Positions 50,730 to 62,989 of a DNA stretch of 64,000 nt are shown one piece after another (within the stretch, counting starts at the first letter, position 1; each line of letters begins with the position of its first letter). A model generated the notes under the pieces. That model was not told the DNA's origin. It did not search any database and was given only the letters and a program-made list of their open reading frames with translations. The stretch is from positions 1,137,527 through 1,201,526 of the forward strand of contig NZ_LR026978.1 of assembly GCF_900604315.1 (NCBI RefSeq). The letters are read 5' to 3'. The position numbers and the translations under genes are program-made. This stretch comes from [Erwinia] mediterraneensis. GTDB lineage: Bacteria > Pseudomonadota > Gammaproteobacteria > Enterobacterales > Enterobacteriaceae.

Positions 50730-51131
50730 ATGAAAGAGAAAATCAGCGAAGGCGTACGGCTCGACAAATGGCTCTGGGCCGCGCGCTTTTACAAAACCCG
50801 CGCCATCGCACGGGAAATGATTGAAGGCGGTAAGGTTCACTACAATGGCCAGCGCAGCAAACCCAGTAAACTGGTAGAGCTGGAGGCAGAGCTGACCTTA
50901 CGCCAGGGTAATGACGAACGTACCGTCACCGTTATTGGCATCAGCGATCAGCGTCGTCCCGCCAGTGAAGCACAGCAGCTTTACAGCGAAACGGCAGCCA
51001 GTATCGAGAAACGGGAGAAGCTGGCGCAGGCGCGTAAGATGAATGCGCTTACCATGCCGCATCCCGATCGCCGCCCGGACAAAAAGGAGCGTCGCGACCT
51101 GATGAAATTTAAATTTTCGGGTGATGAATAA
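50730..51131 (+). CDS. hslR: Ribosome-associated heat-shock protein HslR (Hsp15)
   Basis: RNA-binding protein that recycles free 50S subunits carrying nascent chains after heat shock. It has 133 residues. The S4 domain covers about residues 9-70 ([20 protein letters not shown]) and a basic C-terminal tail contains [11 protein letters not shown]. It lies between yrfG and hslO. Confidence 0.96.
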   Translation: MKEKISEGVRLDKWLWAARFYKTRAIAREMIEGGKVHYNGQRSKPSKLVELEAELTLRQGNDERTVTVIGISDQRRPASEAQQLYSETAASIEKREKLAQARKMNALTMPHPDRRPDKKERRDLMKFKFSGDE

Positions 51132-51157
51132 CGCTTCGCCCCAACGAGAGAAACCTT

Positions 51158-52024
51158 ATGTCTGTTCAAGATCAACTGCATCGTTACCTGTTTGAAAATG
51201 CCGCGGTTCGTGGTGAGCTGGTGAATGTGACCCAGACCTGGCGTGAAGTGATGAAAAATCACGACTATCCCGCCCCGGTACAACAGCTACTGGGCGAACT
51301 GCTGGTCGCCACCAGCCTGCTGACCGCCACCCTGAAGTTTGATGGTGATATTACCGTTCAGCTGCAGGGTGACGGCCCGCTGTCACTGGCGGTGATTAAC
51401 GGCAATAACCGTCAGGAACTGCGCGGCGTCGCACGTGTTCAGGGCGAGATCGCGCCGGAAGCCAGCCTGAAAAATATGGTGGGCAACGGTTATCTGGTGA
51501 TTACCATCTCTCCGGAGAAGGGTGAGCGCTATCAGGGCGTGGTAGGTCTGGAAGGCGAAACCCTGGCCGAATGCCTGGAAGATTATTTCATGCGCTCCGA
51601 ACAGCTGCCTACCCGCCTGTTTATTCGCACCAGCGATAAAGGCGCGGCAGGCATTCTGCTGCAGGTATTGCCTGCGCAGGACACCAGCAAAGAAGATTTC
51701 AACCATCTGGCGACCCTGACCGACACCATCAAGACGGAAGAGCTGATCGAGCTGCCGGCAAACGATGTGCTGTGGCGTCTCTACCATCAGGAAGAGGCCA
51801 CGGTTTACGATCCTCAGCCCGTCAGCTTTAAATGCACCTGTTCACGCGAGCGCTGCGGCGAAGTGCTGAAAACGCTGCCGCAGGAAGAGGTGGATGAAAT
51901 CATTGCCGAAGATGGCGAAGTTGACATGCACTGTGACTACTGCGGTACGCACTACGTTTATGACGCGGTCGATATTGCGGCCATCCGTAACGACTCCGTC
52001 AATAACAGCGATCGTCTGCACTGA
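51158..52024 (+). CDS. hslO: Redox-regulated chaperone Hsp33
   Basis: Holdase chaperone activated by oxidative unfolding. It has 288 residues. The substrate-binding domain is followed by a flexible linker and the C-terminal redox switch, whose zinc cysteines are Cys226 and Cys228 (CTC) and Cys259 and Cys262 (CDYCG), all present. E. coli has yhgE between hslO and pckA; it is absent here. A terminator follows directly. Confidence 0.97.
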   Translation: MSVQDQLHRYLFENAAVRGELVNVTQTWREVMKNHDYPAPVQQLLGELLVATSLLTATLKFDGDITVQLQGDGPLSLAVINGNNRQELRGVARVQGEIAPEASLKNMVGNGYLVITISPEKGERYQGVVGLEGETLAECLEDYFMRSEQLPTRLFIRTSDKGAAGILLQVLPAQDTSKEDFNHLATLTDTIKTEELIELPANDVLWRLYHQEEATVYDPQPVSFKCTCSRERCGEVLKTLPQEEVDEIIAEDGEVDMHCDYCGTHYVYDAVDIAAIRNDSVNNSDRLH

Positions 52025-52031
52025 TCCCTCC

Positions 52032-52054
52032 GGGCGGTTTCTGCCGCCCCTTTT
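52032..52054 (+). terminator. Rho-independent terminator of hslR-hslO
   Basis: GGGCGG (52032-52037) pairs with CCGCCC (52044-52049) over TTTCTG, followed by C and four T residues, eight bases after the hslO stop. Confidence 0.8.
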
Positions 52055-52307
52055 GCCTTTCCTGGCACATATCAATAATTTCAATAGCAATTAACGTTTT
52101 TTGCACTGGCTCTCAGACCGTTTCTGGCGAAAATTGCGGCTTAGCGCGCCCGAGCTCGCATTTCCGGGGATGAATCCTTTCCCTGTCTGCTGAGAGGTGT
52201 ACACTGCGCGCGATCGTGCTTCCGTTCAGGAATAAACGGGAATAATTATCACGATCGCTAATACTCATCGTCAGTGCAGCACAGATACCGATTAAAGGAG
52301 CAGTCAC

Positions 52308-53927
52308 ATGCGTGTTAACGGCCTGACTTCGCAAGACCTCGCCGCCCTGGGGATTATGGACACCACGGAAGTGGTCTATAACCCTGACTATGACACCCTG
52401 TTTCAGGAGGAAATCCGTCCTGAACTCGAGGGTTATGAGCGTGGCACCCTGACACAAAGCGGCGCGATAGCTGTCGATACCGGGATTTTTACCGGGCGCT
52501 CGCCAAAGGATAAATATATTGTTCGCGATGACACCACACGCGACACCCTGTGGTGGAACGATCAGGGAAAAGGGAAGAATGACAACCAGCCGCTGTCGCA
52601 GGAGACCTGGCAAGCGTTAAAGCAGTGCGTCACTCAGCAGCTTTCCGCTAAGCGCTTGTTTGTGGTCGATGCTTTCTGCGGCGCCAATCCGGATTCGCGC
52701 CTTAGCGTGCGCTTTATTACTGAAGTCGCCTGGCAGGCGCATTTCGTGAAGAATATGTTTATCCGCCCCGATGAGGCGGAACTGGCCAATTTTACGCCCG
52801 ATTTTGTGGTGATGAACGCGGCGAAGTGCACCAATCCCCACTGGCAGGCGCAGGGGCTCCACTCAGAGAACTTTATCGCTTTTAACCTGACGGAACGTAT
52901 CCAGCTGATTGGCGGCACCTGGTACGGTGGCGAAATGAAAAAAGGACTGTTCTCGGTGATGAACTACCTGCTGCCGCTGAAGGGTATCGCGTCTATGCAC
53001 TGTTCGGCGAACGTGGGGAAAAAGGGCGATGTGGCGGTCTTTTTCGGCCTTTCCGGCACCGGCAAAACCACCCTCTCTACCGATCCCGAACGCCAGTTGA
53101 TTGGTGACGATGAACACGGCTGGGATGATGACGGCGTGTTTAATTTTGAAGGTGGCTGCTACGCCAAAACTATCAAACTTTCCGCCCAGGCTGAGCCGGA
53201 AATTTACCGGGCGATCCGGCGTAATGCGTTGCTGGAAAACGTGGTGGTACGCGCCGATGGCAGCGTCGATTACGATGATGCCAGCAAAACGGAAAACACC
53301 CGCGTCTCCTATCCGATCGATCATATTGATAATATCGTCAGACCAGTTTCAAAGGCGGGCCACGCACAAAAAGTTATCTTCCTGACCGCCGATGCCTTTG
53401 GCGTCCTGCCGCCGGTTTCCCGCCTGACGCCGGAACAGACCCAGTATCACTTCCTGTCCGGCTTTACCGCTAAGCTGGCGGGCACCGAGCGCGGCATCAC
53501 CGCCCCGACCCCGACCTTCTCCGCCTGTTTTGGCGCCGCTTTCCTGATGCTTCATCCGACACAGTACGCCGAAGTGCTGGTGAAACGCATGCAGGCGGCC
53601 GGGACGCAGGCTTATCTGGTGAACACCGGCTGGAACGGCAGCGGCAAGCGCATCTCGATCAAAGATACGCGCGCGATTATCAATGCCATTCTGGCCGGGG
53701 AACTGGACGAGGCGGAGGTTGAGACGCTACCCATTTTTGGTCTGCAATTCCCGCGCGTGCTGAATCAGGTGGATGCGGCCATACTCGACCCGCGCAACAG
53801 CTGGGAGAATGGCGAGCAATGGCAGGCAAAAGCGCGCGAGCTGGCGCAGCTTTTTATTGCTAACTTTGACAAGTACACCGATAACGCGGCAGGCGCCGCG
53901 CTGGTCAAAGCGGGCCCGCAGCTTTAA
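52308..53927 (+). CDS. pckA: Phosphoenolpyruvate carboxykinase (ATP)
   Basis: Gluconeogenic enzyme converting oxaloacetate and ATP to PEP. It has 539 residues. The P-loop [11 protein letters not shown], the kinase-2 segment [20 protein letters not shown] with the metal-binding Asp, and the substrate arginine in TGRSPKDKY are present. The ribosome binding site AAAGGAG is strong. The 283-bp space upstream should hold its promoter; no clean CRP site was identified by eye. Confidence 0.97.
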   Translation: MRVNGLTSQDLAALGIMDTTEVVYNPDYDTLFQEEIRPELEGYERGTLTQSGAIAVDTGIFTGRSPKDKYIVRDDTTRDTLWWNDQGKGKNDNQPLSQETWQALKQCVTQQLSAKRLFVVDAFCGANPDSRLSVRFITEVAWQAHFVKNMFIRPDEAELANFTPDFVVMNAAKCTNPHWQAQGLHSENFIAFNLTERIQLIGGTWYGGEMKKGLFSVMNYLLPLKGIASMHCSANVGKKGDVAVFFGLSGTGKTTLSTDPERQLIGDDEHGWDDDGVFNFEGGCYAKTIKLSAQAEPEIYRAIRRNALLENVVVRADGSVDYDDASKTENTRVSYPIDHIDNIVRPVSKAGHAQKVIFLTADAFGVLPPVSRLTPEQTQYHFLSGFTAKLAGTERGITAPTPTFSACFGAAFLMLHPTQYAEVLVKRMQAAGTQAYLVNTGWNGSGKRISIKDTRAIINAILAGELDEAEVETLPIFGLQFPRVLNQVDAAILDPRNSWENGEQWQAKARELAQLFIANFDKYTDNAAGAALVKAGPQL

Positions 53928-53942
53928 GCCTGCAGGCGTCAT

Positions 53943-53970
53943 CCATCACCGGCACAGCGGCCGGTGATGG
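53943..53970. terminator. Stem-loop between convergent pckA and envZ
   Basis: CCATCACCGGC (53943-53953) pairs with GCCGGTGATGG (53960-53970) over a six-base loop, between the two stop codons. T-runs are short, so efficiency is uncertain. Confidence 0.6.
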
Positions 53971-53977
53971 TGACGGC

Positions 53978-56055
<2,078 letters not shown>

Positions 56056-56595
56056 TGTTAAACTCCCAAAGGCGCCATTGCCTGAGCCGCTATTGTTAAA
56101 AAAAGATGCTCTACAGTGACAGTCATTATTGGTTTATATTCTAGCCGAAATTGTTACAAAGCATATTAAACAGCAGCTTATCTTTTATTTTCAATGCGCC
56201 GCGCCGCCCTGCTGCTCCTTTTTTATACCACCACTTACCGTTACGGCTTATCTGAAATTCATCCCCTTTTTCTGCCGTTTTGTGGTGTGGTAATCGCACC
56301 AGCCAATAATAAGGCTGGAATTACAAAGGGTTATTATTACGCCCGCGCATGGGTACCAGAAGCGTTGCGCGCTACAGGCAGAATATCGCTTTTGTTGTGG
56401 TTAAATCAGGAGAAAAATCCCCTTTTCGACCTCTGCGCCTGCGTTGTCTCTCGGATTATACCCGGCCAGGCAATAATTGAGGCCAGATAAAAATAAAGCG
56501 TTAAAAATCAGCCGCTCACAGCCCCTTCCGCTACCAGCGGAAATCGCTCACACTGCAATCCATAGCCAATATTAATCAGCCGGGATGAGTGAAAA
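56056..56595. other. Long intergenic region between ompR and the yjbE-like gene
   Basis: A 540-bp space with the divergent promoters of ompR and the yjbE-like gene. The only ORF of note (56194-56490, plus) has no ribosome binding site and no recognisable protein features. A small hairpin CCAGCC...GGCTGG lies at 56299-56318. No tRNA or named small RNA was recognised. Confidence 0.4.
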
Positions 56596-56829
56596 ATGAA
56601 AAAAACGCTTTTGCTGTTGAGCGCTCTGGCGCTGATCAGCCTTAACCCTGTGCAGGCTGCCGACGTCACCGGTGAAGCTGCGGGCGCGCAGGCCGTCACT
56701 ACGGCGCAGGGTAATTCACACGCTGTTGGCGTTGCCGCTGTTGGTGCGCTGCTGGGTATTGCGCTGGCCACCGCCAGTGGTGGTGGCAGCGGCACCTCCA
56801 CGACCACAGCCACCATGCCGACAAAATAA
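56596..56829 (+). CDS. YjbE-like small secreted protein
   Basis: A 77-residue protein with Sec signal peptide MKKTLLLLSALALISLNPVQ, cleaved after VQA. The mature part is small and made mostly of Ala, Gly, Thr, Ser and Val, with GEAAGAQAVTT, a short hydrophobic VGALLGIALATA and a tail GGGSGTSTTTATMPTK. E. coli YjbE, first gene of the exopolysaccharide-linked yjbEFGH operon, has the same organisation. yjbFGH are not next to it here, so it is an orphan between ompR and greB. Function is unknown; the match is by composition and layout. Confidence 0.65.
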   Translation: MKKTLLLLSALALISLNPVQAADVTGEAAGAQAVTTAQGNSHAVGVAAVGALLGIALATASGGGSGTSTTTATMPTK

Positions 56830-57030
56830 TATCTGACTGTTCTATCCCTGTTCCCTCTGTTGTTTGGTATGTCTGAATACCTTAATGTGATTGCCAGTTT
56901 CGCCACCGGGGAATAATGGATTCGGTTTTTAACTTTTTAAAAACCGGTTCCCCGACTTTTTTTCCACATTGAACTCCCCGGATTAATCCCCTTACACTAG
57001 CCCGCATCGCAATCTTCTGGTAACAGCAGA

Positions 57031-57504
57031 ATGAAAACCAAACTCATTACCCGTGAAGGCTTTAATCAGCTGAAGGCGGAACTTGACCACCTCTGGCGCA
57101 CAGAGCGTCCGGAAGTCACCAAAAAAGTCACCTGGGCGGCCAGCCTCGGCGACCGCAGCGAAAATGCCGACTACCAGTACAACAAAAAGCGTCTGCGTGA
57201 AATTGACCGTCGGGTGCGTTATCTGACCAAAAGTCTGGAAGAGCTGCGCATCGTCGATTATTCACCCCAGCAGGATGGCAAAATCTTTTTTGGCGCCTGG
57301 GTAGAGGTGGAGAACGAGGCAGGCGATATCAAGCGTTTCCGCATCGTGGGGTATGACGAGATTTTCGGTCGCAAAGATTACATCTCTATCGACTCGCCGA
57401 TGGCGCGCGCACTGCTGAAAAAAGAGCCTGGCGATGCCGCCACGGTGCAAACGCCTGCAGGTCCGGCGCTCTGGTATGTGAATAAAATCAGCTATCAGGA
57501 ATAG
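57031..57504 (+). CDS. greB: Transcription elongation factor GreB
   Basis: Stimulates transcript cleavage by backtracked RNA polymerase. It has 157 residues. The N-terminal coiled coil (about 1-75) carries the acidic tip region ASLGDRSENADYQYNKKRLR with the conserved Asp/Glu pair. The C-terminal FKBP-like globular domain includes FGAWVEVENEAGDIKRFRIV and ISIDSPMARALL. E. coli has greB divergent from ompR; here the yjbE-like gene lies between. Confidence 0.97.
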   Translation: MKTKLITREGFNQLKAELDHLWRTERPEVTKKVTWAASLGDRSENADYQYNKKRLREIDRRVRYLTKSLEELRIVDYSPQQDGKIFFGAWVEVENEAGDIKRFRIVGYDEIFGRKDYISIDSPMARALLKKEPGDAATVQTPAGPALWYVNKISYQE

Positions 57505-57612
57505 CCGTTCAGAATATCGCCTAAAGCCGCCCGCGCTGCTGGCATTTAGCGTCGCCAGTCCGTATAACTGTCCCCTGTTTCTTAACCCTGGGTAAGCCAA
57601 ACAGTTACTGAT

Positions 57613-59937
57613 ATGAAAGTTCTGAGCCAGATTATTGCAAGTGAGCTTCAGGCGCGGGCAGAGCAAGTGGAAGCAGCCGTACGCCTGTTGGATGAAGGAA
57701 ATACCGTCCCTTTTATCGCCCGTTACCGTAAAGAGGTCACAGGTGGACTGGATGATACCCAACTGCGCCAGCTGGAAAGCCGCCTCGGCTATCTGCGCGA
57801 ACTGGAAGAGCGCCGACAGTCGATACTGAAATCTATCGCTGAACAGGGCAAACTCACCGACGATCTCGCCAGCGCCATTAACAACACCCTCAGTAAGACC
57901 GAACTCGAAGATCTCTATCTCCCTTACAAGCCCAAACGCCGTACCCGTGGTCAGATCGCAATTGAAGCGGGGCTGGCACCCCTGGCAGATACGCTGTGGC
58001 AGGACCCGTCGCAGGATCCGGAACAGCTTGCCGCCGCGTATGTTGATGCCGACAAAGGGGTGGCGGACGTACGCGCCGCACTGGACGGGGCGCGCTATAT
58101 TCTGATGGAACGTTTCGCCGAAGATGCCGCGCTGCTGGCGAAAGTGCGCGATTACCTGTGGAAAAACGCCCATCTGGTGTCGCGCGTAGTAGAAGGCAAA
58201 GAGGAAGAAGGGGCGAAGTTCCGCGACTACTTTGATCACCATGAACCGCTCTCCAGCGTACCTTCACACCGCGCGCTGGCGATGTTTCGCGGCCGCAACG
58301 AAGGTATTTTGCAGCTTTCCCTGAATCCCGATCCGCAGTATGACGAAGCCCCGCGGGAAAGTTATGGCGAAACCCTGATCGCCGATCACCTGAATCTGCG
58401 CCTGAATAACGCCCCGGCAGACAGCTGGCGCAAGGCGGTAGTGAGCTGGACCTGGCGCATTAAAGTGCTGCTGCACCTGGAAACCGAGCTGATGGGTACG
58501 CTGCGTGAGCGCGCCGAAGATGAAGCGATTAACGTCTTTGCCCGCAACCTGCACGACCTGCTGATGGCGGCTCCGGCAGGCATGCGTGCCACCATGGGCC
58601 TCGATCCCGGCTTGCGTACCGGCGTTAAAGTGGCGGTGGTTGATGCCACCGGCAAGCTGGTCGCCACCGATACCATCTATCCTCATACCGGCCAGGCGGC
58701 GAAAGCAGCCACGGTCATCGCCGCGCTGTGCGCGAAGTATCAGGTGGAACTGGTCGCCATCGGTAACGGTACCGCTTCGCGCGAGACCGAACGCTTCTTC
58801 CTGGAAGTGCAAAAGCAGTATCCGCAGATTAGCGCGCAGAAAGTGATCGTCAGCGAAGCGGGGGCATCAGTCTATTCCGCGTCAGAACTGGCGGCGCAGG
58901 AGTTCCCCGATCTTGATGTATCGCTGCGCGGGGCGGTCTCTATCGCGCGTCGTCTGCAGGATCCACTGGCGGAACTGGTGAAAATCGATCCGAAATCGAT
59001 CGGCGTAGGCCAGTACCAGCACGATGTCAGTCAGAGTCAGCTGGCGAAGAAGCTGGACGCGGTCGTTGAAGACTGTGTGAACGCCGTTGGCGTTGATCTG
59101 AATACCGCTTCTGTTGCCCTGCTGACACGCGTAGCGGGCCTGACGCGCATGATGGCGCAGAATATTGTCAGCTGGCGTGATGAAAATGGCCGCTTCCGCA
59201 GCCGCCAGCAGCTGCTGAAAGTCAGCCGCCTCGGGCCGAAAGCCTTTGAGCAGTGCGCCGGCTTCCTGCGTATCAACCACGGCGATAATCCGCTGGATGC
59301 CTCAACGGTGCACCCGGAAGCCTATCCGGTGGTGGAGCGTATTCTGGCCGCCACCGAACAGGCGCTGGAGGCGCTGATGGGTAACCCCGCCAGTCTGCGC
59401 AACCTGAAAGCTGTCGATTTCACTGACGAACGCTTTGGTCTGCCGACCGTCACTGACATCCTGAAAGAGCTGGAGAAGCCGGGTCGCGATCCGCGTCCGG
59501 AATTCAAAACCGCCCGCTTTGCCGAAGGGGTGGAAACCCTGAACGATCTGCAGCCCGGCATGGTGCTGGAAGGCGCGGTCACCAACGTGACCAACTTTGG
59601 CGCCTTTGTTGATATCGGCGTACATCAGGATGGTCTGGTGCATATTTCCTCGCTGTCCGACAAATTCGTCGAAGATGCACATCAGGTCGTGAAAGCGGGC
59701 GATATCGTGCAGGTGAAAGTACTGGAGGTGGATCTGCAGCGCAAGCGTATCGCACTGACCATGCGTCTGGATGAGCAGCCTGGCGACACCGCTTCCCGTG
59801 CAGGCGGCAGCAAACCGGCTACACGTGATAAGGCCCGTCCCGCCCCTGGCAAAGGCCGTGCGCGTGGCAACAGCCCGCAGCCAGGCAACAGCGCCATGGG
59901 CGATGCGCTGGCTGCCGCCTTTGGCAAGAAAAACTAA
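57613..59937 (+). CDS. tex: Tex-family RNA-binding transcription accessory protein
   Basis: Also called YhgF. It has 774 residues. Order of domains: N-terminal HTH-like region (about 1-70), Tex central region, YqgF/RNase H-like fold (about 325-450, with [20 protein letters not shown]), tandem helix-hairpin-helix (about 490-560) and a C-terminal S1 domain (about 650-720, [20 protein letters not shown]). A basic Gly/Ala/Pro-rich tail follows. Role in transcription and translation quality control is suggested for the family. It is followed by a strong hairpin. Confidence 0.96.
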   Translation: MKVLSQIIASELQARAEQVEAAVRLLDEGNTVPFIARYRKEVTGGLDDTQLRQLESRLGYLRELEERRQSILKSIAEQGKLTDDLASAINNTLSKTELEDLYLPYKPKRRTRGQIAIEAGLAPLADTLWQDPSQDPEQLAAAYVDADKGVADVRAALDGARYILMERFAEDAALLAKVRDYLWKNAHLVSRVVEGKEEEGAKFRDYFDHHEPLSSVPSHRALAMFRGRNEGILQLSLNPDPQYDEAPRESYGETLIADHLNLRLNNAPADSWRKAVVSWTWRIKVLLHLETELMGTLRERAEDEAINVFARNLHDLLMAAPAGMRATMGLDPGLRTGVKVAVVDATGKLVATDTIYPHTGQAAKAATVIAALCAKYQVELVAIGNGTASRETERFFLEVQKQYPQISAQKVIVSEAGASVYSASELAAQEFPDLDVSLRGAVSIARRLQDPLAELVKIDPKSIGVGQYQHDVSQSQLAKKLDAVVEDCVNAVGVDLNTASVALLTRVAGLTRMMAQNIVSWRDENGRFRSRQQLLKVSRLGPKAFEQCAGFLRINHGDNPLDASTVHPEAYPVVERILAATEQALEALMGNPASLRNLKAVDFTDERFGLPTVTDILKELEKPGRDPRPEFKTARFAEGVETLNDLQPGMVLEGAVTNVTNFGAFVDIGVHQDGLVHISSLSDKFVEDAHQVVKAGDIVQVKVLEVDLQRKRIALTMRLDEQPGDTASRAGGSKPATRDKARPAPGKGRARGNSPQPGNSAMGDALAAAFGKKN

Positions 59938-59949
59938 GTCTGTCTGACC

Positions 59950-59977
59950 ACGCCCTTCCCGCTTTTGGGAAGGGCGT
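59950..59977 (+). terminator. Stem-loop after tex
   Basis: ACGCCCTTCCC (59950-59960) pairs with GGGAAGGGCGT (59967-59977) over GCTTTT. No long T-run follows (AAAGTTGCT), so it may work with partial efficiency. Confidence 0.55.
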
Positions 59978-60058
59978 AAAGTTGCTATTTCCCAACGGGA
60001 GGCTACGCTGAGAATCAGCCTGTATAAAAAATAACACCTGCCGTGGCCCATCAGAAAT

Positions 60059-61747
60059 ATGGAAATTATCAATGCATTAATCGATAAGATTTACGCGGGT
60101 TCGTTTCCTCTCGCCGCGCGCGAAAGATTGCTCTCTCATATCCGCGCCGCGCGCGATACGGTAAAAATGCCGCGCAAGCCGCACTGGGATGAGAAGGATG
60201 TGGTGCTTATCACCTATGCCGATCAGTTTCGCGAAAGTGAAGCCCCTACCCTGAAAACCTTCTCACGCTTTTATCAGCAGCATCTGCAGTCGACCTTTAA
60301 CATTGTCCACCTGCTACCTTTTTTTCCCTGGTCATCCGACGATGGCTTCTCAGTTATTGATTACCATCAGGTCAACCCGATCTGCGGCGACTGGCAGGAT
60401 ATTGCCGAGCTCCACACCCATACGCGCCTGATGTTTGATTTCGTCTGTAATCACATCTCTGCCAGCAGCCTCTGGTTCCGCCATTTTCTCGCCCAGGATG
60501 CGGGCTGGGACGACTTTTTTATCAGCATGCCGCCCGCCACCGATCTCAGCCAGGTTACCCGACCACGCACTTCTCCGCTACTGACGCCCCGGGAGCTGGC
60601 AAACGGCGAAACGCGGTTTATCTGGACCACCTTCAGTGCCGATCAGATCGACCTCAATTTCGCCAGTCCCGATGTGCTGATTGCGATGGTTAATGTACTG
60701 CTCGATTATCTGAAGAAAGGGGCGGACTATGTGCGGCTTGATGCCGTGGGTTATATGTGGAAAATCCCTGGCACCAGCTGCATCCATCTGGAACAAACGC
60801 ATCAGCTGGTGAAACTGTTCCGCGCTATTGCCGATGTGGTGGCGCCGGGTACGGTGATCATTACCGAGACCAATGTGCCCCATAAGGACAATATCAGCTA
60901 CTTCGGCAACGGTCAGGATGAAGCCCAGATGGTTTATCAGTTTTCACTGCCGCCGCTGGTGTTACATGCCATCCATTCCGGTTCGGGGCGTGCACTGCGC
61001 CAGTGGGCAGCCTCGCTGGAGCACGGTAACGGCTCGACCACCTTTTTCAATTTCCTCGCCTCCCATGATGGCATCGGGCTGAACCCGGTACGCGGCATTC
61101 TGTCGGAGCCAGAGATTGTGGCGCTGGTGCGCAACCTGGCACTGGAGGGGGCGCTGGTTTCCTATAAAAAGAATCCCGACGGCACCACCAGCCCGTATGA
61201 GGTGAATGTCACTTACCTGGACGCCCTGAGTAAACAGGAAGATGATGATGAGACGCGCCTGCGCCGTTTCCTGCTGGCGCACGCCATTCTGCTCGCCTTT
61301 CCCGGCGTCCCGGCGGTCTACATTCAGAGCATCCTGGGCGGGCGGAATGATCGTGAGGGGGTGCGCGCTGCGGGTCATAACCGGGCCATCAACCGGGAAA
61401 AATATGCCCTGCGCACCATCGAACAGGCGCTGGCGGGAGGAGACTGGCTGCGTCAGCAGATCTTTAACCGTTTGAGCGCGCTGATCCAGCTGCGTACGCG
61501 TCAGCCTGCCTTTCATCCGGACAATCTGATGACGCTGTTTGACAGCGACAATGCGCTGCTGATTTTCCGACGTCACCCGTCAGGTAGCGAGGAGGGGCTG
61601 CTCTGCGTCTTTAATCTCAGTCACCGTCAGATTGAAGCCTCTCTGCCGGAAGCTGCTCTGTTTTATGATGTGGTAAGCGGCGCGCGGGTAGATGGCACCC
61701 AGCCGGTCAGACTGGATGCCTGGCAATTTATGTGGCTGCGCCGCTGA
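60059..61747 (+). CDS. GH13 subfamily 18 sugar phosphorylase (glucosylglycerate/sucrose phosphorylase-like)
   Basis: A 562-residue alpha-amylase-family enzyme that resembles E. coli YcjM (glucosylglycerate phosphorylase) and sucrose phosphorylases, which release glucose 1-phosphate. The catalytic nucleophile is Asp228 in VRLDAVGYMWK, the acid/base Glu270 in IITETNVPHKDN, and the transition-state Asp337 in LASHDGIGL. There is no signal peptide, so it acts in the cytoplasm. The acceptor sugar cannot be read from sequence; the YcjM-like ISYFGNGQDEAQMVYQF segment favours glucosylglycerate. It stands alone, without transporter or regulator genes, where E. coli carries feoABC. Its ribosome binding site is weak. 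Confidence 0.85.
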   Translation: MEIINALIDKIYAGSFPLAARERLLSHIRAARDTVKMPRKPHWDEKDVVLITYADQFRESEAPTLKTFSRFYQQHLQSTFNIVHLLPFFPWSSDDGFSVIDYHQVNPICGDWQDIAELHTHTRLMFDFVCNHISASSLWFRHFLAQDAGWDDFFISMPPATDLSQVTRPRTSPLLTPRELANGETRFIWTTFSADQIDLNFASPDVLIAMVNVLLDYLKKGADYVRLDAVGYMWKIPGTSCIHLEQTHQLVKLFRAIADVVAPGTVIITETNVPHKDNISYFGNGQDEAQMVYQFSLPPLVLHAIHSGSGRALRQWAASLEHGNGSTTFFNFLASHDGIGLNPVRGILSEPEIVALVRNLALEGALVSYKKNPDGTTSPYEVNVTYLDALSKQEDDDETRLRRFLLAHAILLAFPGVPAVYIQSILGGRNDREGVRAAGHNRAINREKYALRTIEQALAGGDWLRQQIFNRLSALIQLRTRQPAFHPDNLMTLFDSDNALLIFRRHPSGSEEGLLCVFNLSHRQIEASLPEAALFYDVVSGARVDGTQPVRLDAWQFMWLRR

Positions 61748-62014
61748 CTATTTGTAGACATCTGCCGTCGCGCTGAAGCGGCCATGCTCACGACCGGCGA
61801 TCACCAGAAAGTAGCGTCCCCCCTTCTCATCCGCCAGCTTCGACAGCTCTTGCTTCGCATCCATCGGCGAAGTGGTCTCCGCCGTGGTGTTTACACTGCC
61901 GATTTTTTCCAGATTCATTTTCTGCACATCTTCTTTGGTCACTTCCTGGGCGGCCAGGGCAGAAAAAGAGACGGCGCAAAGCAGCGACGCGATAACGCGT
62001 TTCGTTACATTCAT
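61748..62014 (-). CDS. YhcN/BhsA-type DUF1471 periplasmic stress protein
   Basis: An 88-residue protein (ATG at 62014, AGGGG upstream) with signal peptide MNVTKRVIASLLCAVSFSALA cleaved before AQEV, written here as two parts because the run continues: cleavage near residue 21-22. The DUF1471 domain ends with the family signature ADEKGGRYFLVIAGREHGRF and then SATADVYK. Relatives BhsA, McbA and YhcN respond to acid, peroxide or biofilm conditions. The stop directly abuts the convergent phosphorylase stop. Exact orthology is not resolved. Confidence 0.85.
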   Translation of the reverse strand: MNVTKRVIASLLCAVSFSALAAQEVTKEDVQKMNLEKIGSVNTTAETTSPMDAKQELSKLADEKGGRYFLVIAGREHGRFSATADVYK

Positions 62015-62177
62015 ACAGAACCCCTCATTCATTATTGGTATGCAAAAGGCAAGCAGCCGCAACAACGCCATCAGGCGATACTGCAGTGAATGTCACGCTC
62101 CGGCGTCAATCAGCGGCCCTGCTCACCTGCAAAAGTATTGCTGCATCACAATATATTGCCAGCCGCCCGGCGAAATT

Positions 62178-62954
62178 TTACCCGGTCAGATCCGCGCTAA
62201 AGTCGAGAATATGCTGACAAAACGCCTCAGGATGGGAAATAAAAGGCGCATGTGCCGCTTTTTCCATCACACGCGACACGCTGGCAGGCCAGCATTCATC
62301 CAGCAGGTCTGCCACGCGGCGGGGCACCAGTCCGTCGAGATAGCCGTAAATGCGCAGAAAGGGCACGGGTAAATCGCGTAACGCTTCGCGCAGATCGGCC
62401 TGGCCCAGAATCGCCAGTCCCCCTTCCAGTACCGGCACAGACGGCATCGGCTGCGACAGCACCACCTCTTTCAGCGCGCGGGCGTCCTGACGCGCACTCT
62501 CGGTGCCCAGGGTTTGCAGCGCCAGAAAACGCTCCACCGTGCGCTGATAATCCTGACTGAGCTGCTGCTGAAACCCCTGCAGCGTGTCTGGCTTAATGCC
62601 GGGCCAGGTGTCGCAGGCGGTAAAACAGGGAGAAGAGGCCACGGTAATCAGACCGCTGACCCGTTGTGGCAGTGTCAGCGCCAACTGGCTCGCCACCAGG
62701 CCCCCGAGCGACCAGCCCAGCAGGATGGCCTTTTCCGGCAGTGACGGTACCAGTTCCTGCGCCATTTCCGTCAGCGTCAACGCAGGATAGCCCTGGCTGC
62801 GGCCAAAGCCGGGCAAATCGACCTGATGCAGGCGAAAATGCGGGCTGAGACGCGGCGTAATGCTGTTCCATACCTCCGCGTTCAATCCCCATCCGTGCAG
62901 CAGCACAAGATCCACATTTCCTTCCCCGCTGGTGTGCCAGTAGAGCGAATTCAT
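62178..62954 (-). CDS. bioH: Pimeloyl-ACP methyl ester carboxylesterase
   Basis: Alpha/beta hydrolase that frees pimeloyl-ACP from its methyl ester to commit it to biotin synthesis. It has 258 residues. The catalytic triad is Ser82 (GWSLGG), Asp207 (GYLDGLV) and His235 (EKAAHAPF), identical in numbering to E. coli BioH. It is divergent from gntX, the standard arrangement. Confidence 0.97.
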   Translation of the reverse strand: MNSLYWHTSGEGNVDLVLLHGWGLNAEVWNSITPRLSPHFRLHQVDLPGFGRSQGYPALTLTEMAQELVPSLPEKAILLGWSLGGLVASQLALTLPQRVSGLITVASSPCFTACDTWPGIKPDTLQGFQQQLSQDYQRTVERFLALQTLGTESARQDARALKEVVLSQPMPSVPVLEGGLAILGQADLREALRDLPVPFLRIYGYLDGLVPRRVADLLDECWPASVSRVMEKAAHAPFISHPEAFCQHILDFSADLTG

Positions 62955-62989
62955 CAGTTACTATCCCGTCATTAAAAAAGGAGGCTGCT

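Noticed and set aside
56194..56490. 98-codon plus-strand ORF in the ompR upstream region
   Set aside because: It has no ribosome binding site, unusual composition and no similarity that I recognise, and lies where regulatory DNA is expected.
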